Shown piece by piece: positions 10,706 to 20,495 of a stretch of DNA of 64,000 nucleotides (its first letter is position 1; every line of letters starts with the position of its first letter). The DNA comes from Flavobacterium sp. Root901. GTDB lineage: Bacteria; Bacteroidota; Bacteroidia; Flavobacteriales; Flavobacteriaceae. The DNA is taken from the NCBI RefSeq assembly GCF_001429765.1, contig NZ_LMJB01000005.1:2549-66548 (forward strand), given 5' to 3'. The notes beneath the pieces are model-generated. The model saw only the letters and a list, made by a program, of their open reading frames with translations, had not been told where the DNA came from and made no database searches. The position numbers and the translations under genes were made by a program.

Positions 10706-11896
10706 TTATTTCATAGCTACTTTAGCTACAGCTGCCTTAACAGTATCAACAACTGCTTTTACTGTATCTGTAATTTTAGCAGTAGTATCTGCAGCACCTT
10801 CAACTCCTTCAGCTGGTTTTTCAGCAGCCGCTGCTGCTTTAATATCCTGAGCTAAAGTTGTTTTTTCGCTTAACCATTTTTTATAATCTTCAGGAGTGTC
10901 AACTACAACTTTCATTTGCATGTTATAGTGAGAAGCTCCACAGATTTTATTACATAATAATAAATAATCAAATGTATAAGGATCTAAAGCTGTACCGCCT
11001 TTTGCAACTAATTCAGCGCTTTTCTCAGCTCTAAGTTTGTTGATGTTAGCTACTTTTTCTTTCATAAAATCCAACTCTCTGTATTCAGCAGTAGTATAAG
11101 TTGGAACAAAGGCAAACTCAGTAACCATTCCTGGCACACAGTTCATCTGCGCTCTAAAATGAGGCATGTAAGCTGAGTGCAAAACGTCTTGAGAACGCAT
11201 TTTAAAATGAACTTTTTTACCTTTAGGAATATGAAGTTCTGTTACTACAATATCATCTTGAGCATTAGGATCTGACATATCAACTCCTAATGTATTTACA
11301 CCTTCAATTAAACGTACGTTAGCTTTTCCTAAAACGTTATCTTTTCCAGCATATCTTGCAGTCCATTTAAATTGTTGAGCGTATAATTCAATTTCTACAA
11401 CATCTTCATCTTTATCCACAAACATAATGTTATTCCAAGCATATAATCCATAAAGAATTAAACAAGCTAAAACTACAGATGGAATAATACTCCAGATTGC
11501 TTCTAATTTATTACTATCAGCAAAGAACAATGCTTTTCTGTCTTTGTGTCCTCTGTTTTTAAAAGAAAACCAATATAATAAACCTTGCGTAATAACCTGA
11601 ACAGTAAAAATTAAAACCCAGGTAATATTCATTAAACTATCTACTAAAAGTCCATGCTCAGAAGCAGGAGTATGAAGTGCCAAATTACCCCATTTTAGTA
11701 AACCATAAATAGTAAATATATAAATGAAAGCTAAAAAGCCAAACATAATATATCCCTGAATGTTATTGTCATTATCTGATGCAACTTGAGAATCGTCCGA
11801 AGAAGATCCTACTTGAGTAAGATCAAATATCTTGGTCAACTGCCATAATGCAACTGCTAATAAAACTAAAACTATAATTACCAACAAACTTGTCAT
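10706..11896 (-). CDS. coxB: Cytochrome c oxidase subunit II
   Basis: 396 residues. It carries the binuclear CuA site that takes electrons from cytochrome c. The CuA motif CNKICGASHYNM (Cys-x3-Cys-x3-His-x2-Met) is intact near residue 315. Membrane helices lie near the N-terminus (residues 1-20, about 50-70 and 85-110) and again at about 145-165. There is no fused cytochrome c domain; the c-type domain of this system is instead fused to ActA. The last ~45 residues are an Ala/Lys/Val-rich tail of low complexity. It lies between actF and coxA on the same strand. Confidence 0.96.
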   Translation of the reverse strand: MTSLLVIIVLVLLAVALWQLTKIFDLTQVGSSSDDSQVASDNDNNIQGYIMFGFLAFIYIFTIYGLLKWGNLALHTPASEHGLLVDSLMNITWVLIFTVQVITQGLLYWFSFKNRGHKDRKALFFADSNKLEAIWSIIPSVVLACLILYGLYAWNNIMFVDKDEDVVEIELYAQQFKWTARYAGKDNVLGKANVRLIEGVNTLGVDMSDPNAQDDIVVTELHIPKGKKVHFKMRSQDVLHSAYMPHFRAQMNCVPGMVTEFAFVPTYTTAEYRELDFMKEKVANINKLRAEKSAELVAKGGTALDPYTFDYLLLCNKICGASHYNMQMKVVVDTPEDYKKWLSEKTTLAQDIKAAAAAEKPAEGVEGAADTTAKITDTVKAVVDTVKAAVAKVAMK

Positions 11897-11915
11897 CTGT
11901 TTACTTCTTTAAATA

Positions 11916-13310
11916 TTAATAATGAAAATGTTTACTTTCTTCGATGAAAGGATTTCTTTTTGCAAGCAAAGGAGATTTAGTTAATGCAGTAAATACAACA
12001 AATATAAATAGACCTAAGAAGAAAAGAATAGATGCAATTTCAGGAACTCCAATAAACCATTTGTCTCCAACCGTACCAGGCATAATCATATTGAAGAAAT
12101 CAACATAATGACCTAATAAAATTACAACACCAGCCATTACAATAACCCAGCTAAGACGTTTGAAGTCAGTATTGATTAATATTAATAATGGGAAAACAAA
12201 GTTCATAACAACCGCTCCAAAGAAAGGTAAGTTATATAATTGAATTCTTGTTACAAAATATGTCACCTCTTCCGGAATGTTAGCATACCAGATCAACATA
12301 AACTGAGAGAACCATAAGTAAGTCCAGAATACACTAATACCAAACATGAACTTAGCTAAATCGTGAATATGGCTAGTATTTACATACTCTAAATATCCTT
12401 TTGATTTTAAGTATATTGTTACTAAAGCAATAGATGTAATACCACTTACAAAGAAAGAAGCAAATACATACCATCCGAATAATGTACTAAACCAGTGTGG
12501 GTCAAATGACATAATCCAATCCCAAGACATAATAGACTCAGAAACAATAAAGAATACCAAGAATCCAGCAGAAGCTTTGAAGTTCTTTTTGTAGTAAAGA
12601 TCATCATTTGCCTCATCCTGAGCTAAACAGTTTTTTCTAGATATATAACGATATAAATTCCAACCTGCCAAGAAAATAGCAGCTCTAATGATCCAGAAAG
12701 GGAAATTTAAATATCCGGATTTACCAGCAATAATGGCATCATAATCTTCATGTTTTGGATTTGTGACATTTTCACCTAACCAAACAAAGATATGATTGAA
12801 ATGCAATCCGCATAAAACTAAGATTATAAAAAAGATGATAGAACCAGCAGGTAAATATGCTGTAATACCCTGCATAACTCTAAATAATACCGGAGACCAA
12901 CCTGCCTGAGCAACTTGTTGAATAGCATAAAAAGCTAAAACTCCCATAGAAAGCAGTAAAAAGAAAATACAAGCTACATATAATGCAGACCAAGGTTTGT
13001 TTTGCAATTGGTGCAATACATGATTTAAATGTTCAGTGTGCTCATCAGCAGCACCAACTTTTGCGTGCTCTCCGCCTTTGTGCTCTTCATGTGAAGCTTC
13101 TGCAGCTTCATGATGTCCTGCTCCTTTATGAGATGCCTCAGCAGACTCTGCATGTGCAGCACCATGTTCACCATGAGCCTCAGCAGCTAGTATTTTTTCA
13201 ACTTCTTGAATATCTTTAGGTGCACTTAAAAAACCATACCCAATTCCTAATAGTCCCAGAACCATTAAGATGATAGAAAAAGTTTTTAATTTACTTGAAA
13301 ATGTATACAT
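11916..13310 (-). CDS. actF: Alternative complex III membrane subunit ActF
   Basis: 464 residues from the ATG at 13310 (MYTFSSKLKTF); an upstream in-frame start at 13337 would directly abut the actE stop and begins with a poor sequence. ActF is the second NrfD-related membrane subunit of the quinol:cytochrome c oxidoreductase, with about ten helices. After the first helix there is a periplasm- or loop-facing stretch of about 80 residues rich in His, Glu and Ala (AGHHEAAEASHEEHKGGEH), similar in flavour to the CoxA tail. It sits between actE and coxB in the operon. Confidence 0.9.
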   Translation of the reverse strand: MYTFSSKLKTFSIILMVLGLLGIGYGFLSAPKDIQEVEKILAAEAHGEHGAAHAESAEASHKGAGHHEAAEASHEEHKGGEHAKVGAADEHTEHLNHVLHQLQNKPWSALYVACIFFLLLSMGVLAFYAIQQVAQAGWSPVLFRVMQGITAYLPAGSIIFFIILVLCGLHFNHIFVWLGENVTNPKHEDYDAIIAGKSGYLNFPFWIIRAAIFLAGWNLYRYISRKNCLAQDEANDDLYYKKNFKASAGFLVFFIVSESIMSWDWIMSFDPHWFSTLFGWYVFASFFVSGITSIALVTIYLKSKGYLEYVNTSHIHDLAKFMFGISVFWTYLWFSQFMLIWYANIPEEVTYFVTRIQLYNLPFFGAVVMNFVFPLLILINTDFKRLSWVIVMAGVVILLGHYVDFFNMIMPGTVGDKWFIGVPEIASILFFLGLFIFVVFTALTKSPLLAKRNPFIEESKHFHY

Positions 13311-13337
13311 ATCTATTACGATCAGTTTGTTCAACAA

Positions 13338-13883
13338 TTATAATTGGCTTTTTAGTTTCAGAACATAGTCAGCAACTAACCAACGTTCGTGAGCACTTAA
13401 TTGATTTGCATGTGAACCCATTGCATTTAAACCATAAGTCTCAACATGAAAGATACTTCCTTCAGTGATTTCTCTATCTTTATAACTAGGTACTCCAAGA
13501 AATTTTTCTCTTTCAACCAATTTACCTTTACCGTTTCCAGCAGCACCATGGCAGCTGATACAGTAAATTTCAAAAAGTTCTTTTCCTTTTCCTGAGTTTC
13601 TTTCTTCTTCAGTTAGAGGTGATTTTAAATTAGCTTTTGCTAACTCGTAACCTGCTGTAGAATTCTCATATTCGTAAGGTTCAAAACCTCTATTAATAGT
13701 TCCTTCAACAGGAAGTTGTCCTTCCTTACCACCTTTAAATATTTTTGCTTCTGTATATGGCTCGTAAGCAACAGATTCATACATATTTGGAAAGTACTGA
13801 TAGTTTGGCGCCGAATTATTGTGGCAAGATGAAACTAAAATAGTCATACCAACTAAAAGTTTTATTTTATATATCCTTTTCAT
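13338..13883 (-). CDS. actE: Alternative complex III monoheme cytochrome c ActE
   Basis: 181 residues. It has a lipoprotein signal (LVGMTILVSSC, lipid on Cys20) and one heme-binding CISCH (about residue 118) followed by GAAGNGKG, with a Met-containing region (NAMGSHANQLS) that could supply the sixth ligand. ActE is the membrane-anchored monoheme subunit of the complex and a candidate electron exit site. It is separated from actD by 8 bp and is followed closely by actF. Confidence 0.92.
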   Translation of the reverse strand: MKRIYKIKLLVGMTILVSSCHNNSAPNYQYFPNMYESVAYEPYTEAKIFKGGKEGQLPVEGTINRGFEPYEYENSTAGYELAKANLKSPLTEEERNSGKGKELFEIYCISCHGAAGNGKGKLVEREKFLGVPSYKDREITEGSIFHVETYGLNAMGSHANQLSAHERWLVADYVLKLKSQL

Positions 13884-13891
13884 AGCTACAA

Positions 13892-14416
13892 TTAATTCTT
13901 TTCAATTACTTTAACTTCAACAGCTCCTGTACCTTCGAAAAAAGAAACAAGTTCTGCTTCGTTATCGTTTACAGCAACTTCCATTAAGAAATGGTCATCT
14001 GTTGTTCTCACATCAGGATTTTCAGCTTGTTTAAATGGCCATAATCTACTTCTCATATAAAAAGTGATCACCATTAAGTGCGCAGCGAAAAATACAGTCA
14101 TCTCAAACATAATTGGCACAAAAGAAGGCATATTTTGAATGAAACTAAAACTTGGTTTTCCACCAATATCCTGTGGCCAGTCATGAATCATGATATAACT
14201 CATCATTGTTGTTGCAACAGAAATACCAACACATCCATATAGGAAAGCACAAATTGCTAATCTTGTTGGTGCTAAACCCATAGCTTTATCCAATCCGTGA
14301 ACTGGGAATGGAGTAAAAACCTCTTCAATATGATGATGAGCAGCTCTGGTTTTCTTTACTGCATCCATCAAAATATCATCGTCATTATAAATGGCGTATA
14401 TTACTTTATTACTCAT
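13892..14416 (-). CDS. actD: Alternative complex III subunit ActD (DUF3341)
   Basis: 174 residues of the DUF3341 family. Two membrane helices are visible (about 57-80 and 100-122) with cytoplasmic ends. ActD is a small structural subunit of the complex and carries no cofactor motif. Its start overlaps the end of actC by 8 nt, indicating tight translational coupling. Confidence 0.92.
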   Translation of the reverse strand: MSNKVIYAIYNDDDILMDAVKKTRAAHHHIEEVFTPFPVHGLDKAMGLAPTRLAICAFLYGCVGISVATTMMSYIMIHDWPQDIGGKPSFSFIQNMPSFVPIMFEMTVFFAAHLMVITFYMRSRLWPFKQAENPDVRTTDDHFLMEVAVNDNEAELVSFFEGTGAVEVKVIEKN

Positions 14417-15809
14417 GATGTGAATCTTTATTTGCTCTTTCTCTAATGTAATTATCTCCTGTTCCTTTCAAAATTGTTTTTACCTCTGCCTGAGCAATTA
14501 CAGGGAATGTTCTAGAGTATAATAAAAACAATACAAAGAAGAAACCAATTGTTCCGATGAAAATTCCAATATCAACAAATGTTGGTGAGAACATTGTCCA
14601 AGAAGATGGAAGGTAATCTCTATGTAAAGAAGTAACAATAATTACGAATCTTTCAAACCACATTCCGATGTTTACTACAATCGAAATAATAAATGAAAAC
14701 ATGATACTTGTTCTTAATTTTTTGAACCACATGAACTGTGGAGAGAAAACGTTACAAGTCATCATTGACCAATATGCCCACCAGTAAGGTCCAGTAGCTC
14801 TGTTTAAGAATGCATATTGCTCATATTCCACACCTGAGTACCAAGCTACGAATAACTCAGTGATGTAAGCTACACCAACGATAGAACCAGTAATCATAAT
14901 AATGATGTTCATTAATTCGATATGCTGTAATGTAATGTATGCTTCAAGGTTAGAAACTTTTCTCATAACGATCAACAATGTGTTTACCATTGCAAATCCA
15001 GAGAATACCGCTCCGGCAACGAAGTATGGAGGGAAAATTGTTGTATGCCATCCTGGAATTACAGAAGTAGCAAAGTCCATCGATACAATCGTGTGTACAG
15101 AAAGTACAAGAGGTGTTGCTAAACCAGCTAAAACCAAAGATACTTCTTCAAAACGCTGCCAGTCTTTAGCTCTTCCACTCCATCCGAAACTTAAGATAGA
15201 ATAAACTCTTTTATTAAATGGAGTTATAGCTCTATCACGAAGCATGGCAAAGTCAGGCAATAAACCAGTCCACCAGAAAACTAATGATACTGAAAGATAA
15301 GTTGAAATTGCAAATACGTCCCAAAGCAATGGTGAGTTAAAGTTTACCCATAAAGATCCAAACTGATTTGGAATAGGTAATACCCAGTATGCTAACCATG
15401 GACGTCCCATGTGAATAATTGGAAATAAACCTGCTTGAACTACTGAGAAGATAGTCATTGCTTCTGCAGATCGGTTAATAGCCATTCTCCAACGCTGACG
15501 GAAAAGTAATAATACCGCAGAAATTAATGTTCCGGCGTGACCAATACCAACCCACCAAACGAAGTTCGTGATATCCCAAGCCCAACCAACTGTTTTATTT
15601 AATCCCCATGTTCCGATACCGGTAGATACGGTGTAAATTATACAGCCTAATCCCCAAAGGAAGGCTATTAATGCGATTGAAAATACAATCCACCATTGTT
15701 TATTTGCAGGTCCTTCAACAGGCGCTGCCACATCTACAGTTACATCATGATATGATTTATCACCTATAACTAAAGGTTTTCTAATGGGTGCTTCGTAGTG
15801 AGACGACAT
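14409..15809 (-). CDS. actC: Alternative complex III quinol-binding subunit ActC (NrfD-like)
   Basis: 466 residues, polytopic NrfD/PsrC-like protein with about ten helices. It is the main menaquinol-oxidising subunit in family models and sits under ActB. Motifs such as GHAGTLISA and HMGRPWLAYW are typical of the family. It lies 34 bp after actB and overlaps actD by 8 nt. Confidence 0.94.
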   Translation of the reverse strand: MSSHYEAPIRKPLVIGDKSYHDVTVDVAAPVEGPANKQWWIVFSIALIAFLWGLGCIIYTVSTGIGTWGLNKTVGWAWDITNFVWWVGIGHAGTLISAVLLLFRQRWRMAINRSAEAMTIFSVVQAGLFPIIHMGRPWLAYWVLPIPNQFGSLWVNFNSPLLWDVFAISTYLSVSLVFWWTGLLPDFAMLRDRAITPFNKRVYSILSFGWSGRAKDWQRFEEVSLVLAGLATPLVLSVHTIVSMDFATSVIPGWHTTIFPPYFVAGAVFSGFAMVNTLLIVMRKVSNLEAYITLQHIELMNIIIMITGSIVGVAYITELFVAWYSGVEYEQYAFLNRATGPYWWAYWSMMTCNVFSPQFMWFKKLRTSIMFSFIISIVVNIGMWFERFVIIVTSLHRDYLPSSWTMFSPTFVDIGIFIGTIGFFFVLFLLYSRTFPVIAQAEVKTILKGTGDNYIRERANKDSHHE

Positions 15810-15843
15810 AATCCTTTATATTGTTTCTTAATTAATAATTTTA

Positions 15844-18800
15844 CTAAGTGTTTCTAACTTTTACGTGGTAGAAAACATTTGGTTTTGTACCAACATGCTC
15901 TAATAAATGATACATTCTTTCGCTTTCTGCTAATTTAGCAACTTCGCTTTCTTTATCATTTACATCTCCAAATACCATCGCACCAGAAGAACAAGCTGCA
16001 GAACATGCACAAGCATTGTTGAACTCATCTTTAGCTACTACTCTTCCTTGACGTTTAGCCTCAAGAATTACAGCCTGAGTACTTTGGATACAGAATGAAC
16101 ATTTTTCCATAACTCCACGAGAACGAACGTTTACGTCTGGGTTTAATACCATACGACCTAAATCATCATTCATGTGATAATCGAATTCACTGTTTTTGTT
16201 ATACAAGAACCAGTTGAAACGACGAACTTTATATGGACAGTTATTAGCACAGTAACGAGTACCAACACATCTGTTGTATGCCATATGGTTTTGACCCTGA
16301 CGACCGTGAGAAGTTGCAGCAACCGGACAAACTGTTTCACATGGTGCGTGGTTACAGTGTTGACACATTACAGGCTGGAATGCTACTTGTGGGTTGTCCC
16401 CAGGTTTTTCCATTTCATTAAATGTAGATAATGAACTAGATAGACCAGCGATACTTTCTTTTCTTTCGTTATCACCTTCAAAAGTACTTTCTGAAGAATA
16501 ATATCTGTCGATACGCAGCCAGTGCATATCACGGCTTCTTCTTACCTCTGCTTTACCAACAACTGGTACGTTGTTTTCAGCATGACAAGCAATTACACAT
16601 GCACCACATCCGGTACAAGCATTTAAATCAATAGAAAGATTAAAGTGATGCCCTGTAGTACGATCAAATGATTCCCATAAATCAACAGTAGTAGCTTCTA
16701 CTTCCTGGTGATCTAATGAAACCATTGGCTGCTCGTTCCATTCTTTTGCATCTCTTGTATTGAAGATCTCTAAAGTAGTTTCTTTAATAATATCTCCTCT
16801 TCCCATTAATGTTTTCTGTCCCTGAACACAAGCAAACTCATGTTCTCCATTTGCTTTTGCAATGGAAACAGACTGAACACTATTGAAATTTTTATATAAA
16901 GCATAGGCATTTAAACCTACCTGCATTTCTTCTTTTAAACCTTCTTTACGGCCATAACCTACAGATAAACCAACTGTACCAACAGCTTGTCCAGGCTGAA
17001 CAATTACCGGAACATTTTCCAGTTTAGAACCGTCTGCTAAAGTAAGAGTAGCATAACTACCGTTTAAACCACCATTTGCTACAATTTCATTAGATAAATT
17101 GTATTTTTTGGCATCAACATTTGAAACTGTAACGTAGTTATCCCAAGAAACTCTTGTGATTGGATCAGGAAACTCTTGTAACCAAGGGTTGTTTGCATGC
17201 TGTCCATCACCCATTCCTGTTTTAGTATATAAAACTAATTCAAGTTCACCAGAAGCTTTTGATTTTGAAAGTGCATTAGCTGCACCTGCGAAATCATAAG
17301 AACCGCCAGCTAAAGCAGCAGAACCAACTACAAAAACACCATCATGTAAAACTTTATTCCAAGTAGTACCAGCAATTACTGAAGCAGAATTAGCTTTTAA
17401 ATAATCGTAGAATTTAACAGGAGTTCCGTTTAATGACAATAAAACATCCTGAAATTGTTTTGTATCAAAGATAGGACGAATAGTAGGCTGAGTTAAACTG
17501 TAAGTTCCTTTTGTAAGCTCTACATCTCCCCAAGACTCTAAATAATGAGGTGCAGCAGCAGCGATTGTAGATACGGCTGCAGTTTCATCTTCTCTTAAAG
17601 AAAAAGCAACTGATGTTTTAACTTTTTTCAATCCAGATACAAATGAAGCTGAATCAGCTAAAGTATAAACCGGATTAACTCCACTCATAATTAAAGTATG
17701 AACACTTCCTGCGTTCATGTCTTTTACTAATTGTGAAACAACTGCATTAGAACCTTTTCTAATTTGTCTTGTACCTGCAGTACTGAAAGCTTCACTAGCT
17801 AAAGCCTGGTTAATTGCCAAAACTAATAACTGTGCATTTTTGTCTTCAATACCAGATACTAAAATCCCTTTAGAACCAGCAGCTTTTAATTGTTGTGCAG
17901 CTTTTACAACTTCCGATTTAAATTTAGCATCTAAAGAAACCGGAACAGAAGCACCAACAACAATATTATATATTTGAACTAAAGCTTGTTTTTGATCAGT
18001 TGTAGTCATTGGAACACGCTTATCAGCAGCAGCTCCGGATAATGTCATATTTGATTCAAACTGAAAATGACGTGACATTTTTCCATTTTGAGGAATACGT
18101 CCTTTAGCGTATCCAGCATCGTATCCACCACCTTGCCAGTCTCCTAAGAAATCAGCACCAACAGACACAATTAATGAAGCTTTTGAAAAATCATAATCAA
18201 CTAAAGCTCTTTCTCCATATACAGTTTCGAATGCATCTAATGCTTCAGAAGATGAAACTGCATCATACACAACATGCTTAGCATTTGGGTTTTTAGCAAT
18301 AAACTCACCTATTAATTTCTCAGTAGATGGACTTGCTAATGTATTTGTTAATAATACTACCTGACCGCCTTTAGCTTTTGCATCAGCTAAACTTGATTTA
18401 ATTTTTAAATCAACAGCTGACCAATTGCTATCTTTTCCATCCAATTTAGGAGCTCTCAAACGCTTACTATCATATAATCCTAAGATAGATGCGTGAATTC
18501 TTGCATTGGCTGAAAACTTTGCACCGGTAATAGTATTGTTTTCAATTTTAATTGGACGACCCTCACGAGTTTTTACCAAAAGATTAGCAAAATCAAAACC
18601 ATCAAAAACAGTAGTTGCATAATAATCTGCAACACCAGGAATGATTTGCTCTGGTTGTAATACATAAGGGATAGACTTGTGCACAGGACCTTCACAAGCA
18701 GCAAGTGTAACTGCTGCAGTACTAAATCCTACGTACTTTAAAAAGTCACGACGTGAAGTCCCAGATGAAGCTAAAGCATCTGCATTCCCTAAAAATTCTT

Positions 18801-18903
18801 CTGTAGGAATCTCTTCAACAAACTCGTTATTTCTAAGCGCCTCAACAATAGAGCTATTTTCTAGCTCTTCAACACTTTTCCAGTATTTTTTGTTTGATGA
18901 CAT
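15844..18903 (-). CDS. actB: Alternative complex III iron-sulfur/molybdopterin-like subunit ActB
   Basis: 1019 residues. The N-terminus contains a Tat-like motif and lipobox (TSRRDFLKYVGFS, then VTLAAC). Residues to about 700 form a molybdopterin-oxidoreductase-like domain which in this family carries no Mo cofactor. The C-terminal quarter is a ferredoxin-like domain with four cysteine sets: CTGCGACVIACHAENNVP, CQHCNHAPCETVCP, CVGTRYCANNCP and CSFCIQ..CACSAAC. It passes electrons from quinol oxidation toward the ActA hemes. It is a fusion of what are separate catalytic and Fe-S subunits in related oxidoreductases. Confidence 0.95.
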   Translation of the reverse strand: MSSNKKYWKSVEELENSSIVEALRNNEFVEEIPTEEFLGNADALASSGTSRRDFLKYVGFSTAAVTLAACEGPVHKSIPYVLQPEQIIPGVADYYATTVFDGFDFANLLVKTREGRPIKIENNTITGAKFSANARIHASILGLYDSKRLRAPKLDGKDSNWSAVDLKIKSSLADAKAKGGQVVLLTNTLASPSTEKLIGEFIAKNPNAKHVVYDAVSSSEALDAFETVYGERALVDYDFSKASLIVSVGADFLGDWQGGGYDAGYAKGRIPQNGKMSRHFQFESNMTLSGAAADKRVPMTTTDQKQALVQIYNIVVGASVPVSLDAKFKSEVVKAAQQLKAAGSKGILVSGIEDKNAQLLVLAINQALASEAFSTAGTRQIRKGSNAVVSQLVKDMNAGSVHTLIMSGVNPVYTLADSASFVSGLKKVKTSVAFSLREDETAAVSTIAAAAPHYLESWGDVELTKGTYSLTQPTIRPIFDTKQFQDVLLSLNGTPVKFYDYLKANSASVIAGTTWNKVLHDGVFVVGSAALAGGSYDFAGAANALSKSKASGELELVLYTKTGMGDGQHANNPWLQEFPDPITRVSWDNYVTVSNVDAKKYNLSNEIVANGGLNGSYATLTLADGSKLENVPVIVQPGQAVGTVGLSVGYGRKEGLKEEMQVGLNAYALYKNFNSVQSVSIAKANGEHEFACVQGQKTLMGRGDIIKETTLEIFNTRDAKEWNEQPMVSLDHQEVEATTVDLWESFDRTTGHHFNLSIDLNACTGCGACVIACHAENNVPVVGKAEVRRSRDMHWLRIDRYYSSESTFEGDNERKESIAGLSSSLSTFNEMEKPGDNPQVAFQPVMCQHCNHAPCETVCPVAATSHGRQGQNHMAYNRCVGTRYCANNCPYKVRRFNWFLYNKNSEFDYHMNDDLGRMVLNPDVNVRSRGVMEKCSFCIQSTQAVILEAKRQGRVVAKDEFNNACACSAACSSGAMVFGDVNDKESEVAKLAESERMYHLLEHVGTKPNVFYHVKVRNT

Positions 18904-18935
18904 TGTATATATATATTAAAATCTTAATAATTCGA

Positions 18936-20276
18936 TTAATAGTGGCATTTACCGCATTCTAAACCTCCCATTTGCGCTGCAGTTAATTTCTCTACACCGT
19001 ATTTTTTAGAAAGTTCAGCATGAATTTTATCATAGTATGCATTTCCTTCCATCTTAACATCAGTTTTTCTATGGCAGTCAATACACCATCCCATTGTTAA
19101 TTTAGAATATTGCTTCATGATTTCAAATTCCTGTACAGGTCCGTGACAAGTTTGACATTCAACTCCTGCAACAGAAACGTGCTGTGAGTGATTGAAATAA
19201 ACGAAGTCAGGAAGATTATGAATACGAACCCATTTTACCGGCTGTGTTTTTCCAGTATAAGCCTGTTTCGTCTTATCCCATCCAACAGCATCGTATAATT
19301 TTTGAATCTGAGCATCGTAAAACGCTTTACTGTATTCAGCAGTAGCAGTAGTTTCAGCAACTTCAGAAATGTTTTTATGACAGTTCATACAAACATTTAA
19401 AGAAGGAATACCAGCAGTTTTACTCACACGGGCAGCAGAGTGACAATATTTACAATTGATTTCATTATCTCCAGCGTGAATTTTATGAGAGTAATGAATT
19501 GGCTGAATTGGTTCATAATTCTGATCAACACCAACCTGCATTAAATATCCGTATACAAAATAACCACTAGCCAAAAGAAGAAATATTGCAGTAACCAATA
19601 CTAAAAATTGATTTTTAGCAAACGCTTTCCAGATTGGAGTTCTGCCTTCTCTTGGAGCAACTACAATACCATTATTACCAGCAACTTTAGTTAGTACTTT
19701 ATTCACCATGAATAACATAACAACTAAAATAGCCATTACAAGAGCAAGAGCCCCTAAAATAATATTATTTGAAATCCCACCACTTTGAACATCTGTTCCC
19801 GGAGGAACAGCAGTAGTACCAGCAGCTGGAACCGGTGCTTTTTTCTCTTCAGAAGTATAAGCGATAATATTATCAATATCAGCTTCAGATAACTGAGGAA
19901 AAGAAGTCATTACAGACTTATTATTCTCTTCAAAAAGCTTTACAGCAACAGGATCACCTGATTTGATTACCTCAGAGCTATTATGAACCCACTTGTAAAT
20001 CCAAGCCATTTCATGTTTAGCAGCAACTCCTCTTAGAGCCGGCCCTGTTGATTTAGCATCTAATTTGTGACATGCAGCACAATTTGCATTAAAAAGTTCT
20101 TTCCCTTTTACCGGATCACCACCTCCAGATGCAGCAGCAGGAGCCGCAGCAGCTTCAGTCGCCGCAGGAGCTGCAGCAGGATCTTGAGCAAATGAAGTTA
20201 GGGAGAAAATTAACGTTAGCGATAAACTAAGTAATAATTTTCTTGAGATCGAATTATGGTTACCCACCTTTTTCAT
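18936..20276 (-). CDS. actA: Alternative complex III multiheme cytochrome ActA with extra N-terminal monoheme domain
   Basis: 446 residues with a signal peptide ending TSFAQ. Six CxxCH heme sites are visible: CAACH near residue 68 in a class I cytochrome c-like domain, then CKYCH, CMNCH, CQTCH, CIDCH and CGKCH in the pentaheme ActA domain after a membrane helix (about 168-188) and a second one (about 216-236). The extra N-terminal monoheme domain may act as a tethered cytochrome c that links the complex to the oxidase encoded downstream. First gene of the operon, with a good promoter at 20364-20393. Confidence 0.94.
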   Translation of the reverse strand: MKKVGNHNSISRKLLLSLSLTLIFSLTSFAQDPAAAPAATEAAAAPAAASGGGDPVKGKELFNANCAACHKLDAKSTGPALRGVAAKHEMAWIYKWVHNSSEVIKSGDPVAVKLFEENNKSVMTSFPQLSEADIDNIIAYTSEEKKAPVPAAGTTAVPPGTDVQSGGISNNIILGALALVMAILVVMLFMVNKVLTKVAGNNGIVVAPREGRTPIWKAFAKNQFLVLVTAIFLLLASGYFVYGYLMQVGVDQNYEPIQPIHYSHKIHAGDNEINCKYCHSAARVSKTAGIPSLNVCMNCHKNISEVAETTATAEYSKAFYDAQIQKLYDAVGWDKTKQAYTGKTQPVKWVRIHNLPDFVYFNHSQHVSVAGVECQTCHGPVQEFEIMKQYSKLTMGWCIDCHRKTDVKMEGNAYYDKIHAELSKKYGVEKLTAAQMGGLECGKCHY

Positions 20277-20363
20277 ATAGTATAATAATTATCTACTAAT
20301 TTTTGGTATGATTTTTTCTGTACTAAATCAGACAAAAATTAATACCTTCTTTTAAAACTTGCA

Positions 20364-20393
20364 CAAAAATACGACTTATGAACTATTCTCAAA
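20364..20393 (-). promoter_or_regulatory. act-cox operon promoter
   Basis: On the minus strand TTTG (20390-20393), 18 nt spacer, TATTTTTG (20364-20371), matching the Bacteroidota consensus TTTG-N17-19-TAnnTTTG. Transcription would start near 20357, giving an ~80-nt leader before actA. Confidence 0.7.
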
Positions 20394-20469
20394 ACCTTAA
20401 AATACTCTTAAATATCAATTTATATCAATTCTAAATAATATTAAAATTTTACATCCAAACTTTAAATAG

Positions 20470-20477
20470 TATTTTTG
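20470..20477 (+). promoter_or_regulatory. -7 box for the SPOR-domain gene
   Basis: TATTTTTG matches TAnnTTTG; the -33 position is only T-rich (TTTT). It places transcription start near 20483, after the upstream possible start at 20475, so the ATG at 20496 must be used. Confidence 0.5.
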
Positions 20478-20495
20478 CATAAAAACCATCACATT

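Noticed and set aside
12983..13219. Plus-strand His/Gln/Leu-rich open frame inside actF
   Set aside because: It is the reverse reading of the low-complexity His/Glu/Ala region of ActF, with no start context.
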